This document shows positions 46,042 through 58,257 of a stretch of 64,000 nucleotides of DNA, in pieces. Within the stretch, counting starts at the first letter, position 1. Each line of letters begins with the position of its first letter. Source of the stretch: Casuarina equisetifolia (taxonomy: Eukaryota; Streptophyta; Magnoliopsida; Fagales; Casuarinaceae); assembly GCA_028551475.1 (NCBI GenBank), contig CM052358.1, positions 27,058,853 to 27,122,852 on the forward strand. Reading direction: 5' to 3'. Position numbers and translations under genes: made by a program. A model generated the notes under the pieces. It had not been told where the DNA came from, searched no databases, and saw only the letters and a program-made list of their open reading frames with translations.

Positions 46042-47710
46042 GATTTCGACAAATAATGTTGTTGAAACCAAGCATGGAAAGGCCCTAACTTTGTATCAGA
46101 AAGCTTTGTGTGGGCTTACCGCTGGTGCTATTGGAGCTTTCGTTAGTGGTCCTGCAAAATGCCTTCCTTGTGCTGTACAGTATTGTTGCCGATGAGGGAG
46201 TTTTGGCTCTCTGGAAAGGTGCAGGACCTACTGTAGTGAGAGCGACGGCATTAAACATGGGAATGCTTGCCTCCTATTATTAAATTGTTGATTTTTTCAA
46301 GGATTTCCTTCGTTTTGGTGAGGCTGCTATGGTAATGGTTAAGATTCTTTGGAAGAAATATCGATACTCATTCGTGCTAAAACTTCAATGTTGATATTTG
46401 TAGTTTGTTCCATGAAAGAACACTATATTGTTAAAGCTTTAGTGCATAATTGTAAAATGGACTGCTTATTGAATAACTCATACTTCATTAGGTGGCAAAT
46501 TTGGTACTGTGGAAAACTTGGGGTTCATATATTAGGGATAATTCTCTTTAACTACGTGAAGGATATATAAAGCTTATTTTAAGTTGTTTCAAATGGACTG
46601 AAGCATTTCCTATTTCAATATTAGATATTTTTGGAGGTTTATTCTATGAAATTTCAAATTTCCTTCAAATTTCTATGGCTTTGTTCTTTTAACCTTTAAG
46701 TTCCAGGGAGCCATGGGAGAGTATGTTTAGGGATATTTTATATTCCTTTTCCAGCACTTTATGTGCTTGTGTGTGCATTCTGACGTATTATGGTTAGCTA
46801 TTTTTTCTGGCCTTAAAATTTTATTTTCCTTTTGTTGTTATAGATGCTTATTGCCAATAACATGGCAAGTCCGCTATATATCATGGATACACTGTCATTA
46901 GTTGCTATAAAAGAAATTTTAGCATGTCTTGCACGTCTCCCTTTTTTCGTTAGACAATGCCCGTTGACTAGCTTTGATTGGTTTGGCTAAAGTGGAATAT
47001 GAGAGTGCTACGTTTAACATGCTTGTTTAACAAATTGAAACTTAATTAGTAGTGTTTCTGATCATTATTTGTGAAGTAAACATGCCTAATGGCAAAGTTC
47101 TTTTTAAAGTGTACCATTGGAAGCATAAGTAGAACTCTATAAGTTAGCAGGAATTAGACTTGATTCATTTCAGCCCACGTCCCCACTTGGATTGGACAAT
47201 GCTCAAAGTCCGATGAGGACAAATTTATATGTTCTTTTGGCTTGACCTGACAAATAGCTTAATTCTTAGTCAAAAGAGCATGCAGAAGCTTGAATGACCT
47301 ATCAAATAATCTCAAGCATTGTCTAAATAGACTTCACATTTTCATTTTCATCTAAATTTTTTTTGATATAATCTTGATGCAAGGAATTCTTGTTTTACTC
47401 AGCTATTGTATCTTAAATGTTTGATTGCCATGTGTTAAGTAATTGGCTTTAACTTAAAGAAATATTCTTTTTCTTTGCTTTGATTAATCTCTTGATGCTC
47501 CCTTTTTTCTTCTCAAGAGCTAGTACCATTCCAAGATTTTGTCAAAACCCAAGTTTAGAAGATGCAACCTAATGCTGAAGGGCGACTCCCTTACTTTGGA
47601 TCTTTAGATTGTGCTCTGAAAACCTTGAAAAGTGTAGAACCTTTGAAGTTCTACACTTGATTTCTAGTACATTGCGTCACAAGTACTCCGTGTGTCATGG
47701 TACTCTTAGC
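46042..47710 (+). pseudogene. DTC: Mitochondrial dicarboxylate/tricarboxylate carrier (DTC) relic
   Basis: Parent role (known): inner-mitochondrial-membrane exchanger of 2-oxoglutarate/malate and citrate. Exon one (46,042-46,331, acceptor CCTTAG): LTLYQKALCGLTAGAIGAFV, then after an internal loss of about 30 residues, DEGVLALWKGAGPTVVRATA and LNMGMLASYY, then a stop. Donor ATG followed by GTAATG. After 1.2 kb of retained intron the later exon (47,517-47,710) gives DFVKTQV, KMQPNAEGRLPYFGSLDCAL and PLKFYT, then a stop and decayed PVYCV-type sequence. Retained intron and missing 5' exons mean a genomic duplication fragment, not an mRNA copy. The internal deletion, frame change and several stops show it is dead. 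Confidence 0.85.
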
Positions 47711-47759
47711 TTAGGGGTATACATGCACAAATGTGCATATTGTAGTTCAGTTCTATCTT

Positions 47760-49230
47760 TTTTTAATTTTTGGTGAAAGGTCAAATTATATATCACCTGT
47801 AAAAAAATTTACAAGATTGTTTGATTACAAGATATCATCATCTAAGCTCAAATATTACACTTGGAAAATTCCAAAGCTCTTTTAAAAATTTATTACAATT
47901 TGTAAGCTTGACTCCTCTGGTAGATGAAATCTTCCCTCTCACATCCTTCTTGATTTTAGTAATAATGGTTGAGTTTTCTAGACTTGTATTGCTGAATCTT
48001 ATTCTATTCCTTTCGCTCCAAATGTGATACAATACGACCTTGAAAGATATACTAAGCAAAGTTGCTGCAAAGCTCTTCCTCTTAACAGTCTTGATGATCC
48101 AACATATTTCAGCTCTCCAGTATTCAATTCTTCGAGTTAATCCATTCATGCCTAACAAAGCCTTCCAAATGTAGTTTGTGAACCTACATTTAAAAAATAA
48201 ATGTTCTTGTGATTCTTCTTCTTGTTGGTAGAGGTTGCATTGTAGATCCACTGAACTATTCCATTTAGCCACCCGATCTGCTGTGGATAGTTTGTCTTTT
48301 AAAATGATCCAATAGATAAAATTATGCTTTGGTACTCTTTCTTTCCAAACAAGTGTTGCCCATTTAGCATCTTCTCTATTCTCTCTTAGTACTACATAAC
48401 TTTTGGCAATATTGTATTCTGAGTCCGTCACTAGTTGTGTGAGTTCACTTCTTACTTGTAAAATATTCCTGAACTCCAAGCTAGTGATCCTTTCATCTCA
48501 ACTTCTAATACATTCTTTTCCTTCAAATTTTCTGTTATCATCCATTTAACCCATAAAGAGTTTGAATTGGGGTGCACAAGAGACCATAAGAGTTTTCCAA
48601 TTGCCGCCTTATTCCAAGTGTGAATGTCTATCAAACCTAGTCCTCCAGAAATTTTAGGCCAACAAACTTCTTTCCATGCCACTTTCGTTACACATCGTCC
48701 ATTAGATTTACCTGTCCAAAGGAAAGTTCTAATCTTTTTTTCAATTTCATAAAGAGTCTATTTTAGTAATAGAAAAATTTGCATCCAATATGTTTGCAAT
48801 GAGAACAAAACACTTTTTGCTAGCTGCAGTCTCCCCCCATAACTAATATGCTTAGACTCCCAACCTTCAATTCTTCTCAATATCTTTTCTGTCAGGATAG
48901 TATAATCTAGGTTGGAGAGCCTTTTAGTAATCAATGGCACTCCCAAGTATTTTATAGGAAGTTGGCCTTCTTGGATAGGAATATGATCAAGTATTAGAGC
49001 CTTTTCTTGTTCAGACAAGCATGAAAAGAAAATTTGACACTATTCTGGATGCATCTTCAAACCTGTTATATCTTCAAACTCTTGCATAGCATCTAGTAAA
49101 CACAATATAGACTCAATATCTCCATGAGCAAACAAAAAGAGATCATCAGCAAAGCATAAATGAGTGATCTTTTCTTTAGCGCATTTCCAGTGAAATTTAA
49201 ACCTTTTAGAAGATACTTTCTTTTATATAA
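47760..49230 (-). mobile_element. 5'-truncated L1-type LINE with 14-bp target duplication
   Basis: Flanks: TTCAGTTCTATCTT at 47,746-47,759 and 49,231-49,244. On the minus strand the element runs from reverse transcriptase (catalytic FADDLFLF at about 49,135-49,158) through YLGVPL (about 48,935), a WKEVCWPKISGGLGLID segment (about 48,640) and the zf-RVT tail (VPKHNFIYWIILKDKLSTAD, EHLFFKCRFTNYIWKALLG; 47,838-48,479) to a 3' UTR and A-rich end (seen as T-rich at 47,758-47,770). Endonuclease and the front of RT are missing. Frames change between 49,018 and 48,682 and again near 48,470, so it is inactive. It lies just past the carrier relic. Confidence 0.93.
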
Positions 49231-49244
49231 TTCAGTTCTATCTT

Positions 49245-52200
49245 GTAAAAGCTAGAATTACTTATGGGTCTTGCATTGTTTTTAATTTAGTTTCTAATTC
49301 TTGGAAGTTTGCTTTTATGTAGATGACATGTATTTTCCTCATGCAAATACAAATATGTAAGGATACTTGCAGAAGCAAACCATCAACGAGAGCTAAGAGA
49401 AAACTAAAGGCAACCTTCTCGGTTTGGATGGTGAGAACGGCACAAGAACTGGATAAGGCATTTGGCATATGTATTTACCGTCTCAAAGACAAAAAGCCAT
49501 ACATACGATCTTTTCGTAGCAGGGAAAAGGAACTCGAGAGTGCAAAAGGGAAAGTTTTCAAGGAAATATACATTGTGAAAAAGTTGAAAGTGGTAATTTA
49601 ATCTAAAATTTAGTTATGTGGCAAGGGTCAAACAAGTTGGATATTTAAACAAGTAAGCAATTCGCCCACTCTTAGCTCTTTGACAATGAGTAAACATATG
49701 TTAGTTTTGGGCAATTTCAAGAGATTGGCCCCTCCACTAAGGGCCAGCCTTTCATTTGGTTTCTATATGTATCTTAAAAATCTATAACACATTAATCACA
49801 TGATGGCAAATCAGTTCTAAGACAGTGACAGTGACATAGATAAGATAATTTCCCTATTATGTGATACTTTATTGTCTACTCTTCATATTTTCAACACTTA
49901 TATCATCTAGTTCCTAGTTTTGTCAGATTAGATACATAATCAGATATACTTTATTTTCATACCAATGTCACTTAACTCCTCCCACATTATAATTGTGGTA
50001 CTTATATTTAATTAGATAAAATAATTCATTTATTTTCTTAAAAATTCAAGATTTATGTCATTTAATTTTTAGTTTAGTGAAATTACACATCATTATATAT
50101 GCTTTATTTTAAGAGTTTAATGTCATGAAGCTTTGCATACATTAAAATATAACCCTTTTAATTATATTTCATCTCATTAACTAAGAGTTAGGTCGCTCTT
50201 TTTCTAAGTGGAGGGGCCAAAATAAGATATCTTTTACGTACCTGCAGAAAAGGAGAGTAACCAGAGAAAAGATTACCGGAAAACTTTAGATTAGAGTCAA
50301 ATGGCTGAATATGTATTGTATTTCTCGATGATTTCCGTACACAGGATGGAGGAGAATTTGTACAAGTGGCCAGATTAATTACTTGGTGCCGCCTAAGGAA
50401 AGTGCTACCGGAGAAGGAAAGAAAGTCCGGCTAGGATTCACGGCCAAACTTACTCCGGCGTGCACGTGCCCTCGTTTTTGGGATGTTGGGTTATGTGTGC
50501 AGGTGTACACGTGGCGTGTGATTGGATTGCTGGAGCTAATGTAGTGTCCTGTTGGACGTTAGGGGCTGACGTGTCTGCACGCGTGTGAGAAGGACAGTGC
50601 CTGGCATCTGTTGTACTATGTGGAGCATGTCCCAGCACGTTGGTGAGGATACGTGGCATTTGTCGAGTATGTGCTGGCTTATCCAGGATGCGTACTGCGG
50701 AAGTCAACTATCAAAATTATCAAGTTCGATTGAGGAAGGGTTTTAAAAGGCTGTTTCTAGCAACCAATATAAATCTGAACTTTCTATTATATGCTGTGTT
50801 GATTCAGTTGATAGAGGCATCTGTTGCAAGGTATTATATTTAGTTAATATCTGAACTTTAAAATGATTTGAAACAATATATGTTTCTTTTATTACCATCT
50901 AAATTATAATGAATAATTAATATCTTCATTTTTTCAAAATTAGCTGCAAGGTGGTGTTGTCTTATTTATTGTCTAGTTATTTACCTCTAATTTATAAATT
51001 TATTTGGATTATTTGATTTTTATTGTATCATTTGTTTGATACACTGATTTTTTTTTAAAGTGACATAAAAAATTAATGAGTTAAACTAATACATTAAACA
51101 AGAAATTTTTATGTACTCAATAAGGTATATTAAGATGCTTAAGCAATTTCAAGCTTATCTTGTTTAGTAAGAATTTTAGCAAACTTTTTAATCCCACTCA
51201 AAGCCATTTTAGAGATTTGATAGATTGGAAGACCTAGATAAATCTCTACAATTGCTAAACACTTGGTATCATCACTTTTGAACCAATTAAATTATAGTAT
51301 TATGACTTAACGATAAATGATATCTTCATAATTTAAAAAAAAATTATAGAATTCCATGTATTTTACATAATTTATTTTAAAATTTCTTTATGCTTTAATT
51401 TATTTATGAGAAGTCTTCTTCAAATAGAAAATAAATTACTAAATCGATTTCCATTAATTTGAGTTAGTACAAAGATAAACTAATTTCACAGTACAAGTGT
51501 CAATTCTCCTTGTCTTGCCTTCAATTTGTTATGCTTAGGGTTTCTATTTTCAAGATTAAAGCCATTTGCCTTAGCCAAACTAGTAGATATGAAATAGAAA
51601 GAAAAATGATTATCAGAAACAAATACTTCAAGGAAAAACTTTATACAACCAAAATAAGCAAGAATGAAAAAAAGACGACATTTATTCTGGGCAAAAAACT
51701 AAGCATTTATGCTACGTAACTCCAACAACGCTTTCAGCTTGAAAGTGTTTCAATATTGACAAAACTTAAATACCTTTTGATGTCTTAAAATTCAAAAGCA
51801 CATTTGGCAAATATAAAAATTGCAAGATGGAGAACATCAGCAAACTCATTCCAGCATCCGCAAGGACTATTTTATGCCCTTGTCTCAGCATAGATCCTTG
51901 CACAAGCATAAGAATTTAGAATTAAAATAATTAACAAAAGGGAAAATTAAGACTATTTTGAATTCAGCGACAGAGAATGGATATATTGGGTAAAAAGATG
52001 AAAACAATTGCCTACAACTAAATTATGAATATCAGTTAAAAACTTTCAGATAACTTCCTCCGATGCAAATATCATAAACAAAACCAAAAATCAGGACTCA
52101 ATTAAACATAAGCAACCAAAACATGGGTAAAAGAGAAAAAATAGTACTCTTTCGAATGCTACAAATCGGGCTAGTGACCTCCAAGCTCATTGGGCACTCA

Positions 52201-53590
52201 TGAGCACATAGCTCCAACTTTTTTATGAGCAATAATTTTTAGACATAAATTCAGCAAAAAAGCCACAAAGAAAACGACAAATTCCTACACCCCGGACAGC
52301 TACGTAAATTAAGATATTCAAGAGACAACAAACTTGTAAGCCATAATGAGAACATTTTTGTGTTAGTCCCGACCGTACACGCGGATTGCTGATCCCAGCA
52401 TACTGCCAACTCCTACCGGGCCAAGAAAATATCCAATCTTAAAACAAAAGCCAAGAAGAGGCTTCAATTTAGTAATTTTTAACCATCATGCGATGGGACT
52501 TGATATTTATTTCAAAAGGAAAAACATGTATGTTAAAGGAGATAAAAGGACTCACACTACTTGCTACCACACACAACATTTTTGTGGAGGTCAAGTTATT
52601 TACATGCTCTGTTTCCTTGCTTAATGTTACGAAGCTTCACCCATTAAAAATTGAAATATATTTATTTTAATAAACTTTTAGTTTTATTATAGAATAACCA
52701 AATGTGTGAATGCAAGTATTTGAAATTTATTTATATTAATCAAGTTACAGTTTTATTATAAAATAACCAAATGTGTCAGTACGAGTATTTAGATGTCTGG
52801 TTGAGTTTGCTTATAGACAAGACGACCACATTTCCTCTAATAATAGGGCCATGGACTTCCAAATCTGCTTGACAGAGAGATCCTGCAGAAGTTCTATTCT
52901 AATGCATGAGAGGAAATGCTACGAAGAACTTCTTTAAACTTAAAACATCATGTATTAGACAGGCTTACATATTCTACCTCTGGCCTTGATGTTGCAATTG
53001 AAGCCTCAAGGTTGGTCCATCTGATCCTTCAACCAATCTGCTAGTACGTAGACACAACCCATTTATCCCAACGGAAGGGATTTCTACCATCAAATATTTT
53101 ACAATTTGAAACTTGATTCTCCTGGATTTCTACTATCAAATATGGTAACTGATGAGGAGTTTCCCGTGAAATACAAACCAGTAAGAGATGGTGTCAATTC
53201 GATGCTCTTAGCTTTCGTGCAATCGTAAGATTTGTTTATTTCAACAATGCAATACGTGATCAAAATGGAGAGTAAAATATGCACAGAGCTCTAGACTGGT
53301 GGAAACTTTCAACCGATCACATGAATGACCCTGAGATAGGGCGCCGCCACTTGTATAATAGCAGGCCAAGAGAGCCGATCACTGATCAAAGAAATCTCAG
53401 GTAGAGAAAGCGGCGCCAGTGACCAGGATTCTTCCCAGGTTCACTATTAATACAACAGCGTTGAATTGACACTCAAACTATGGCAACCCAAATAACAAAC
53501 TTACTTATCAAAGGCAACCAAAAAAAGAGAAACATTTGCAAAAAGCCAAACAAATCTTAGACATTGGAGACAACCCAACCAATTTGATTC
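49245..53590. other. Long intergenic stretch with no gene recognised
   Basis: The ORF at 49,323-49,601 (RKLKATFSVWMVRTAQELDK) is open but unrecognised. A GC-rich block (about 50,380-50,720) stands out. 51,000-52,700 is AT-rich with no homology seen. Around 53,280-53,450 a moderately GC-rich block holds CCTGAGATAGGGCGCCGCCA, with no RNA family recognised. Confidence 0.5.
50380..50720. other. GC-rich island in AT-rich DNA
   Basis: Rich in CGTGT/ACGTG words (GTGCACGTGCCC, TGTACACGTGGCG, CTGCACGCGTGTGAG). The minus ORF 50,450-50,707 has only compositional bias. It could be a remnant of an element leader like that at 41.1-42.0 kb, or a promoter rich in ACGTG cores. Confidence 0.35.
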
Positions 53591-53592
53591 TC

Positions 53593-53810
53593 TCACTCGA
53601 AGCCGTGGACTACACAAGGCCTTTTAAGTAAATCTTTATAAGTTTCAAGATCCAAAGCACGTGGTGAAATGTCAAATATAACCTTAGCTAGTACTGGAAG
53701 ATCATCCACGTACACTACACGCATGTCCAAAGAGGAATCGATCATAGGGGAGATGCTGCCACGTAAGACAAAAGAGGTTATTCCTTCAACGCCTCTAACG
53801 GCTTCCGAGA
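53593..53810 (-). pseudogene. Unidentified coding-like fragment
   Basis: Open minus frame of about 70 codons ending in TGA (53,593-53,595): FSEAVRGVEGITSFVLRGSI, SPMIDSSLDMRVVYVDDLPV, LAKVIFDISPRALDLETYKD, then LLKRPCVVHGFE. Composition looks like a real, partly charged protein, and it has a sister at 39.7 kb. I cannot name the family. No ATG opens it well, so it is probably one exon of a broken gene. Confidence 0.45.
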
Positions 53811-53963
53811 AACTCGGTTTCAGTTGCAGCGGATTCCAGCTTGGAATTGTTATAAATAGGAGGGTATGCGTGTACAGGAGAGCTCAGAATTTGTACTTGT
53901 AACGCTAGACTTTGTCCTTTATGAGATGATACTTCTCTTTCTATCCGTCTTCCTTTTCGATTG

Positions 53964-54172
53964 TTACAGTGGAAGAAAATCGGGAGAAACAAAAGTGCAA
54001 TTATTGTTAAACCCTCCATCCATTTCAAGCCAAGGAACTTTTATCGATATACAGCTCGGAATTTGCAAGTGTCTTAAGCTTAAAGGTAATTTTGGCAATA
54101 ATTCAAGCTCAATACATTCATGCACATATAGATCTTGAAGTTGATAAAGTTGAATCAAATCTGCAAATTCTT
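53964..54172 (-). pseudogene. LRR fragment of a TIR-NBS-LRR-type gene
   Basis: Minus frame: FADLIQLYQLQDLYVHECIE, LELLPKLPLSLRHLQIPSC, then DGGFNNNCTFVSPDFLPL and TAA. The L..L.+.C..L..LP.LP.SL..L pattern is that of C-terminal LRR exons of plant resistance genes. There is no NB-ARC or TIR within many kilobases, so it is an orphan exon, possibly from the same family as the relic at the left edge. Confidence 0.6.
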
Positions 54173-54539
54173 AAATTTGTTGCCAAATAGATTTAAATGT
54201 TAAATTGAAGAGAAGCAACTCAAATTAACAGGAATTGCTTCATCTACCATATTGCAATAACCCAAATGGAGTAGTTCTAGATGCAAAGGATGACAATAAT
54301 TATAGACTGTTTGCTGCCTCTTTAAGTTCTACAGAGACAAGAAGGATGTTTCTTTTGCATTTAGAATTGTCCATCCAATAAAGTCATTTAAATCTCCATT
54401 TGTCCTCCACCATCAAAGAATCAATCTATCGTATCTCTGCCAAAGTAAATTAATAGTCATTAATCTACAATTAAAATGTTATAACAATATAACCATTCTA
54501 GTTTGAATGAACATTTAAAGCTTTGACAATTCTTAGGTG

Positions 54540-55900
54540 ATATCTTTCCCAACCATTCAAGAAAAGCAAAACTCAATGTCTAATGTGCACTTCGAGCGAT
54601 CTCCTCAACAGCACAACCGCAGTTTTGGAAAAAGAAAAAAGAAAATTCTGGTATAGAGACAAAAATCCACTTGGCCAAAGCCTATTTTATTGTTTAGCAT
54701 AAATTTCAAAAAATCCTCGTTCAGTCATTCCACTTTCCGCATGCAATAATAATTTTAGAAGAGCTATCAAATTTGTAAGTAATTGAAGGGAAAAATAAGT
54801 TTCGTTTATATTGCTTTTTTGTCCATTGACTCAAATGCTGAGACGTTTCACCTCTTTTCTAAGTTCGGCTCTCTTTCTTCTGTAGATGTCATTGCTGAGC
54901 AATTGTGCAGAAGCCCTGCACTCCTCTCAAATTCCAACCTAGCTGTCTTTCAACACCAATTTCACGGGTCACTCAGTGCTGCTTTTTGACCTGCCGGCAC
55001 ATAGTGGGGAAGCTAGGTTCCCATGCTGGACGTAATCAACAGCACAGACAAAATGAAAGGACATTTGCAGTCCCAAAATTCTTATTGGGAGGTCTACAAG
55101 ACGGTCTTATTGGAGTTGACGAGAAAGAAATCTCCCTGGTATACGCCTCACCATCTCAGGAAAACCTAATTCTAAGGACTCTACCCACTACAAAACGTTG
55201 AAGTTTCAGGCACCTCGCGAACGGGTTGGTTGGAAAACCAACGTTGTGAAGAAGTCGAAACATTAGGCGATTCCAGTGTTCGATAGTACGAAGATGAGAC
55301 AAAATGAGGAAATTTGAGAGTAACTCGGGAATTAGCCTATCCATTGATGCCAGCCTCGTTTCTGTATTTCTAAGCTTTTAAAACGTATCACATGAAAGTA
55401 GATCCCTTAAAAGAAAGTGAGAAGAAGAAGATAATTTCCTAATACTATGTAATGTTCAATTGTTTATTTTGTAAAATTTCAATGCATATATTATTTAATT
55501 TTTAGTTTAATTAAAATAAACGTATCGTTACACATGTTTCATTTTCATGCGCATGTCATGAAGCTCCAACGAGTTTAAAATATCAAATAATTATCCCAAA
55601 CCCTCCACATTTGAACACTTAACGTCAGTTTTGTTCACTAGTCATTAGCCATGAGTTAGGTCTCTCCATTTCTTTTTGGCGAACTCAAAAGCAAATATGT
55701 TTAATGATTCACACTGGAGAAGCTGCAATCCCATGTCTCTCCTATTAAATCTGGCCATCCAATAATCTCAACTTCCTTATGACTTGCCCGAAAACACTAG
55801 GAAAGCTAAGTTCCCTAACGGATATGGTAGAAGCAATGGGTGAGGTTTAGGAGGGCCCAAAAGCATGCTTCCCCTGTTCCTGTCCTCTTGGTTTGCTCAT
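54540..55900 (+). repeat. Dispersed repeat family, block 7 (partner of 3,430-4,090)
   Basis: CATTGACTCAAATGCTGAGA (54,828), anchor (54,930), TTTTGACCTGCCGGCACATA (54,984), a second anchor variant (about 55,740) and GAAGCAATGGGTGAGGTTTA (55,832). The ORFs at 54,783 and 54,905 are repeat by-products. It ends about 200 bp before the ankyrin exon at 56,095. Confidence 0.65.
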
Positions 55901-56094
55901 GAATTGCCGACGAGTACCATCAATTATTATCACCTCGTTTAGTGGCGACACAGCTCCCAAGGCTTATGTTAAGGCAAAAGTAAGAAATTTCTAAGTAGGA
56001 AGTGTAAAATTAGTTCATACTGCCCTGCACAGAATAGAACTCTGTAAACGACTTGATGACAATGCCGTGCACATAATAATCATACACAAAGACA

Positions 56095-57570
56095 GTGCCT
56101 AGCCAACACAGTGACAAAATAACTCGTCAAAACGAGTACAGAAACACTATCCTCCACGAGGCAGTTACTCTTGACCAGGCGAACTCGGTCAAGGTCGTGA
56201 AGAAGATGTTAGAGAAAGGCCCAGAACTGTTGCACATGACCAGCAACCTTGGAGAAACTGCACTCTTTGTCGCAGCTTGCGATGCCAAGACTACACTTTT
56301 AAATTTTCTAGCAGATAAGATACCAGAATCTGAAGAAGCAACCCATATTCCGAAGACTGAGAACACCACTATTCTTCATGCCGCTGTTCGTGCTCGGCAC
56401 TTTGGGATGACTGTTCTTCACCTTCTCTCATGCGACCCTTCAGCTTTTGAAAATGTTCACAGAAGGCAAATTCTCAAGAAAAAATCCGGCTCTGGTATGT
56501 GTGTACTCTATTACTTTCTGGTAAGGGCCTGGGTAATTCAGCCGGTTTCCAGCCTGCAATTGCACAGGAAATTGGACTATTGAAGTATTCTTAACGACTA
56601 CAACAACGTTCAATTTTATATAGGAGTGGTGCTGTAACTTAAAAGAAGACAAATTATACCTCTGCTGACTCCGAAAGAAGAAAAACATAATGATATTTAC
56701 GTAAGTTCCCAACCCTGCATTTCATCTTGTGATGTCTTCTTCTGTGGTTTGTAAATTAGAACTCATGCCGTTTATTTAAAAGTATGCTTTAGGTTGAAAA
56801 AACAATTGAAAATATAATATCAATAGTTAATAATATTATTTCTATAAGAATATATTGTGAATAGTTCTTTTACTAGTGAAAAAATTAATGTATTTTCTAG
56901 AGTGAAAAAAAAAATGGTATGATTGTCTTATCTTAACTGGTTGAAGTTGGAAGAGTTGTGATCCTTTTGGTTTTAGCTCTATGAAATGGGTTAGTAAAAA
57001 TGTACTCATAGCTACAGACTTTTATCTTCAGAACTCAACAGGCACTCTTGTTTGGCCACAAAGTTCAACTCCAACCCATCGTTGAAGTTAGCCGTGCTGT
57101 TGATAGAGCGTCCCCCATTGTCCTCCATGACTATAGTAGTTTTCTGGTTCTATCCACTGAAAACGGAGTTGACAGAGAGGAGTAGAGAGATACGAAAGAA
57201 GACCCCACCTCTCCTATTTCTCAAAGACAGAAGGAAAAAGCAAAAACTACACCGTCGTTCCTCGCAACTAAGTCAGGTCGCACCGTGGTGGCCTTACTAA
57301 TACTGCTAAAGTACCCTGAGGCAGCGAAGCACATAGTCCATGAAGGGAAGACAATATTCCGTATAGCTATCTAAGTACCACCAGTTAGACGTTTTAAAGC
57401 TTCTGTTAACAATAGGAGTTGGAATGAGATGGCTGTCAGTAAGGCTTGACAATGACGGGAACTCTATTTTGCATATGAACCTAATGAAAGTAGAGCGTCG
57501 TGTGCCTAGAGGTTTGGAAGGCCCTGTGCTTGAATTGCAAAAGGAGCTACTTTGGTTTGAGCTAAACATT
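56095..57570 (+). pseudogene. Ankyrin-repeat (ITN1/ACD6-like) pseudogene (copy C)
   Basis: Exon a (56,095-56,494; acceptor AAAGACAG, donor GGCTCTG then GTATGT): YRNTILHEAVTLDQANSVKV, HMTSNLGETALFVAACDAKT, NTTILHAAVRARHFG, then MTVLHLLSCDPSAFENV; a short segment kept at 32.7 kb is missing between the last two. Exon b (about 57,030-57,565): VSRAVDRASPIVLHDYSS, a stop, TPSFLATKSGRTVVALLILL, AAKHIVHEGKTIFRIAI, then a frameshift and KYHQLDVLKLLL, LDNDGNSILHM, ELQKELLWFE, which is where the family splices to the PGG exon. Here the GT donor is lost (GAGCTAAAC). No PGG exon is seen; a Copia element begins at 57,808. Confidence 0.8.
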
Positions 57571-57807
57571 TTTTTTTTCCAGTCTCATTATGATTTACAA
57601 GCAATAAGTTCCAATGGTCCTTTTAAAAGTTTTATACTTCTAACTAGTTGACTTTTAAGTAGGGAATTTTATTAACCTGTTTTATATCAAAAGTGCACAT
57701 TTTAGAGTAAGAGGTAGTATTTGGTCAAACAATGTGATCTCACGTTAGTACTTTCTTTGCAGCACGTGAAGTCCATCACAAAGCCAAATCTAATTAATCA
57801 TCGAAAC

Positions 57808-58257
57808 TGTTAGCTTAATTTTTATTAAGCTTACTTAAGTTGGTTATATTAGGTTGGTCCATGAGTTCTAAATATGGATTATCTGATGTGGGCCGTGGCT
57901 AACCAAATAGGGTCGTGATGAGTGGGTCTATTGGGTTGCACATAAGGTAAGGCTAGGTCTTATCCTTTAGCTCATGATATAAATTCATATTATTCTTAGG
58001 GTTTCATAAGGTTACTTTTCACAAAAGAGACGAAACCTAGATTCTCTCATTGAGACAGTGATTCTTATGAGAATAGAGGATATTCGCCTAAGCTCAAATT
58101 CCAAAGAGCATTATTGGGTTTACGATAATGAAAGAATGGATCGCAAGAGCGGTATGTTTCTATATATTCTATTTCTATTTGTTTGCTAAATCAAAAATCA
58201 TACAAAAGGTGTTTTAGATCTGTCTACGCAGATCCTATAAAGTTTTTTTTTCTAACA
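57808..58257 (+). repeat. 5' LTR of the Copia element
   Basis: TGTTAGCTTAATTTTTATTA at the start and TTTTTTTCTAACA at the end. GATATAAATTCATAT (about 57,976) is a likely TATA region for the element's transcript. Confidence 0.8.

Noticed and set aside
50450-50707. Thr/His/Pro-rich minus ORF in a GC-rich island
   Set aside because: Low-complexity composition only; no domain.
53280-53450. Possible structured RNA gene in a GC-richer block
   Set aside because: No match to U1-U6, 7SL, tRNA or snoRNA box motifs that I could verify by eye.
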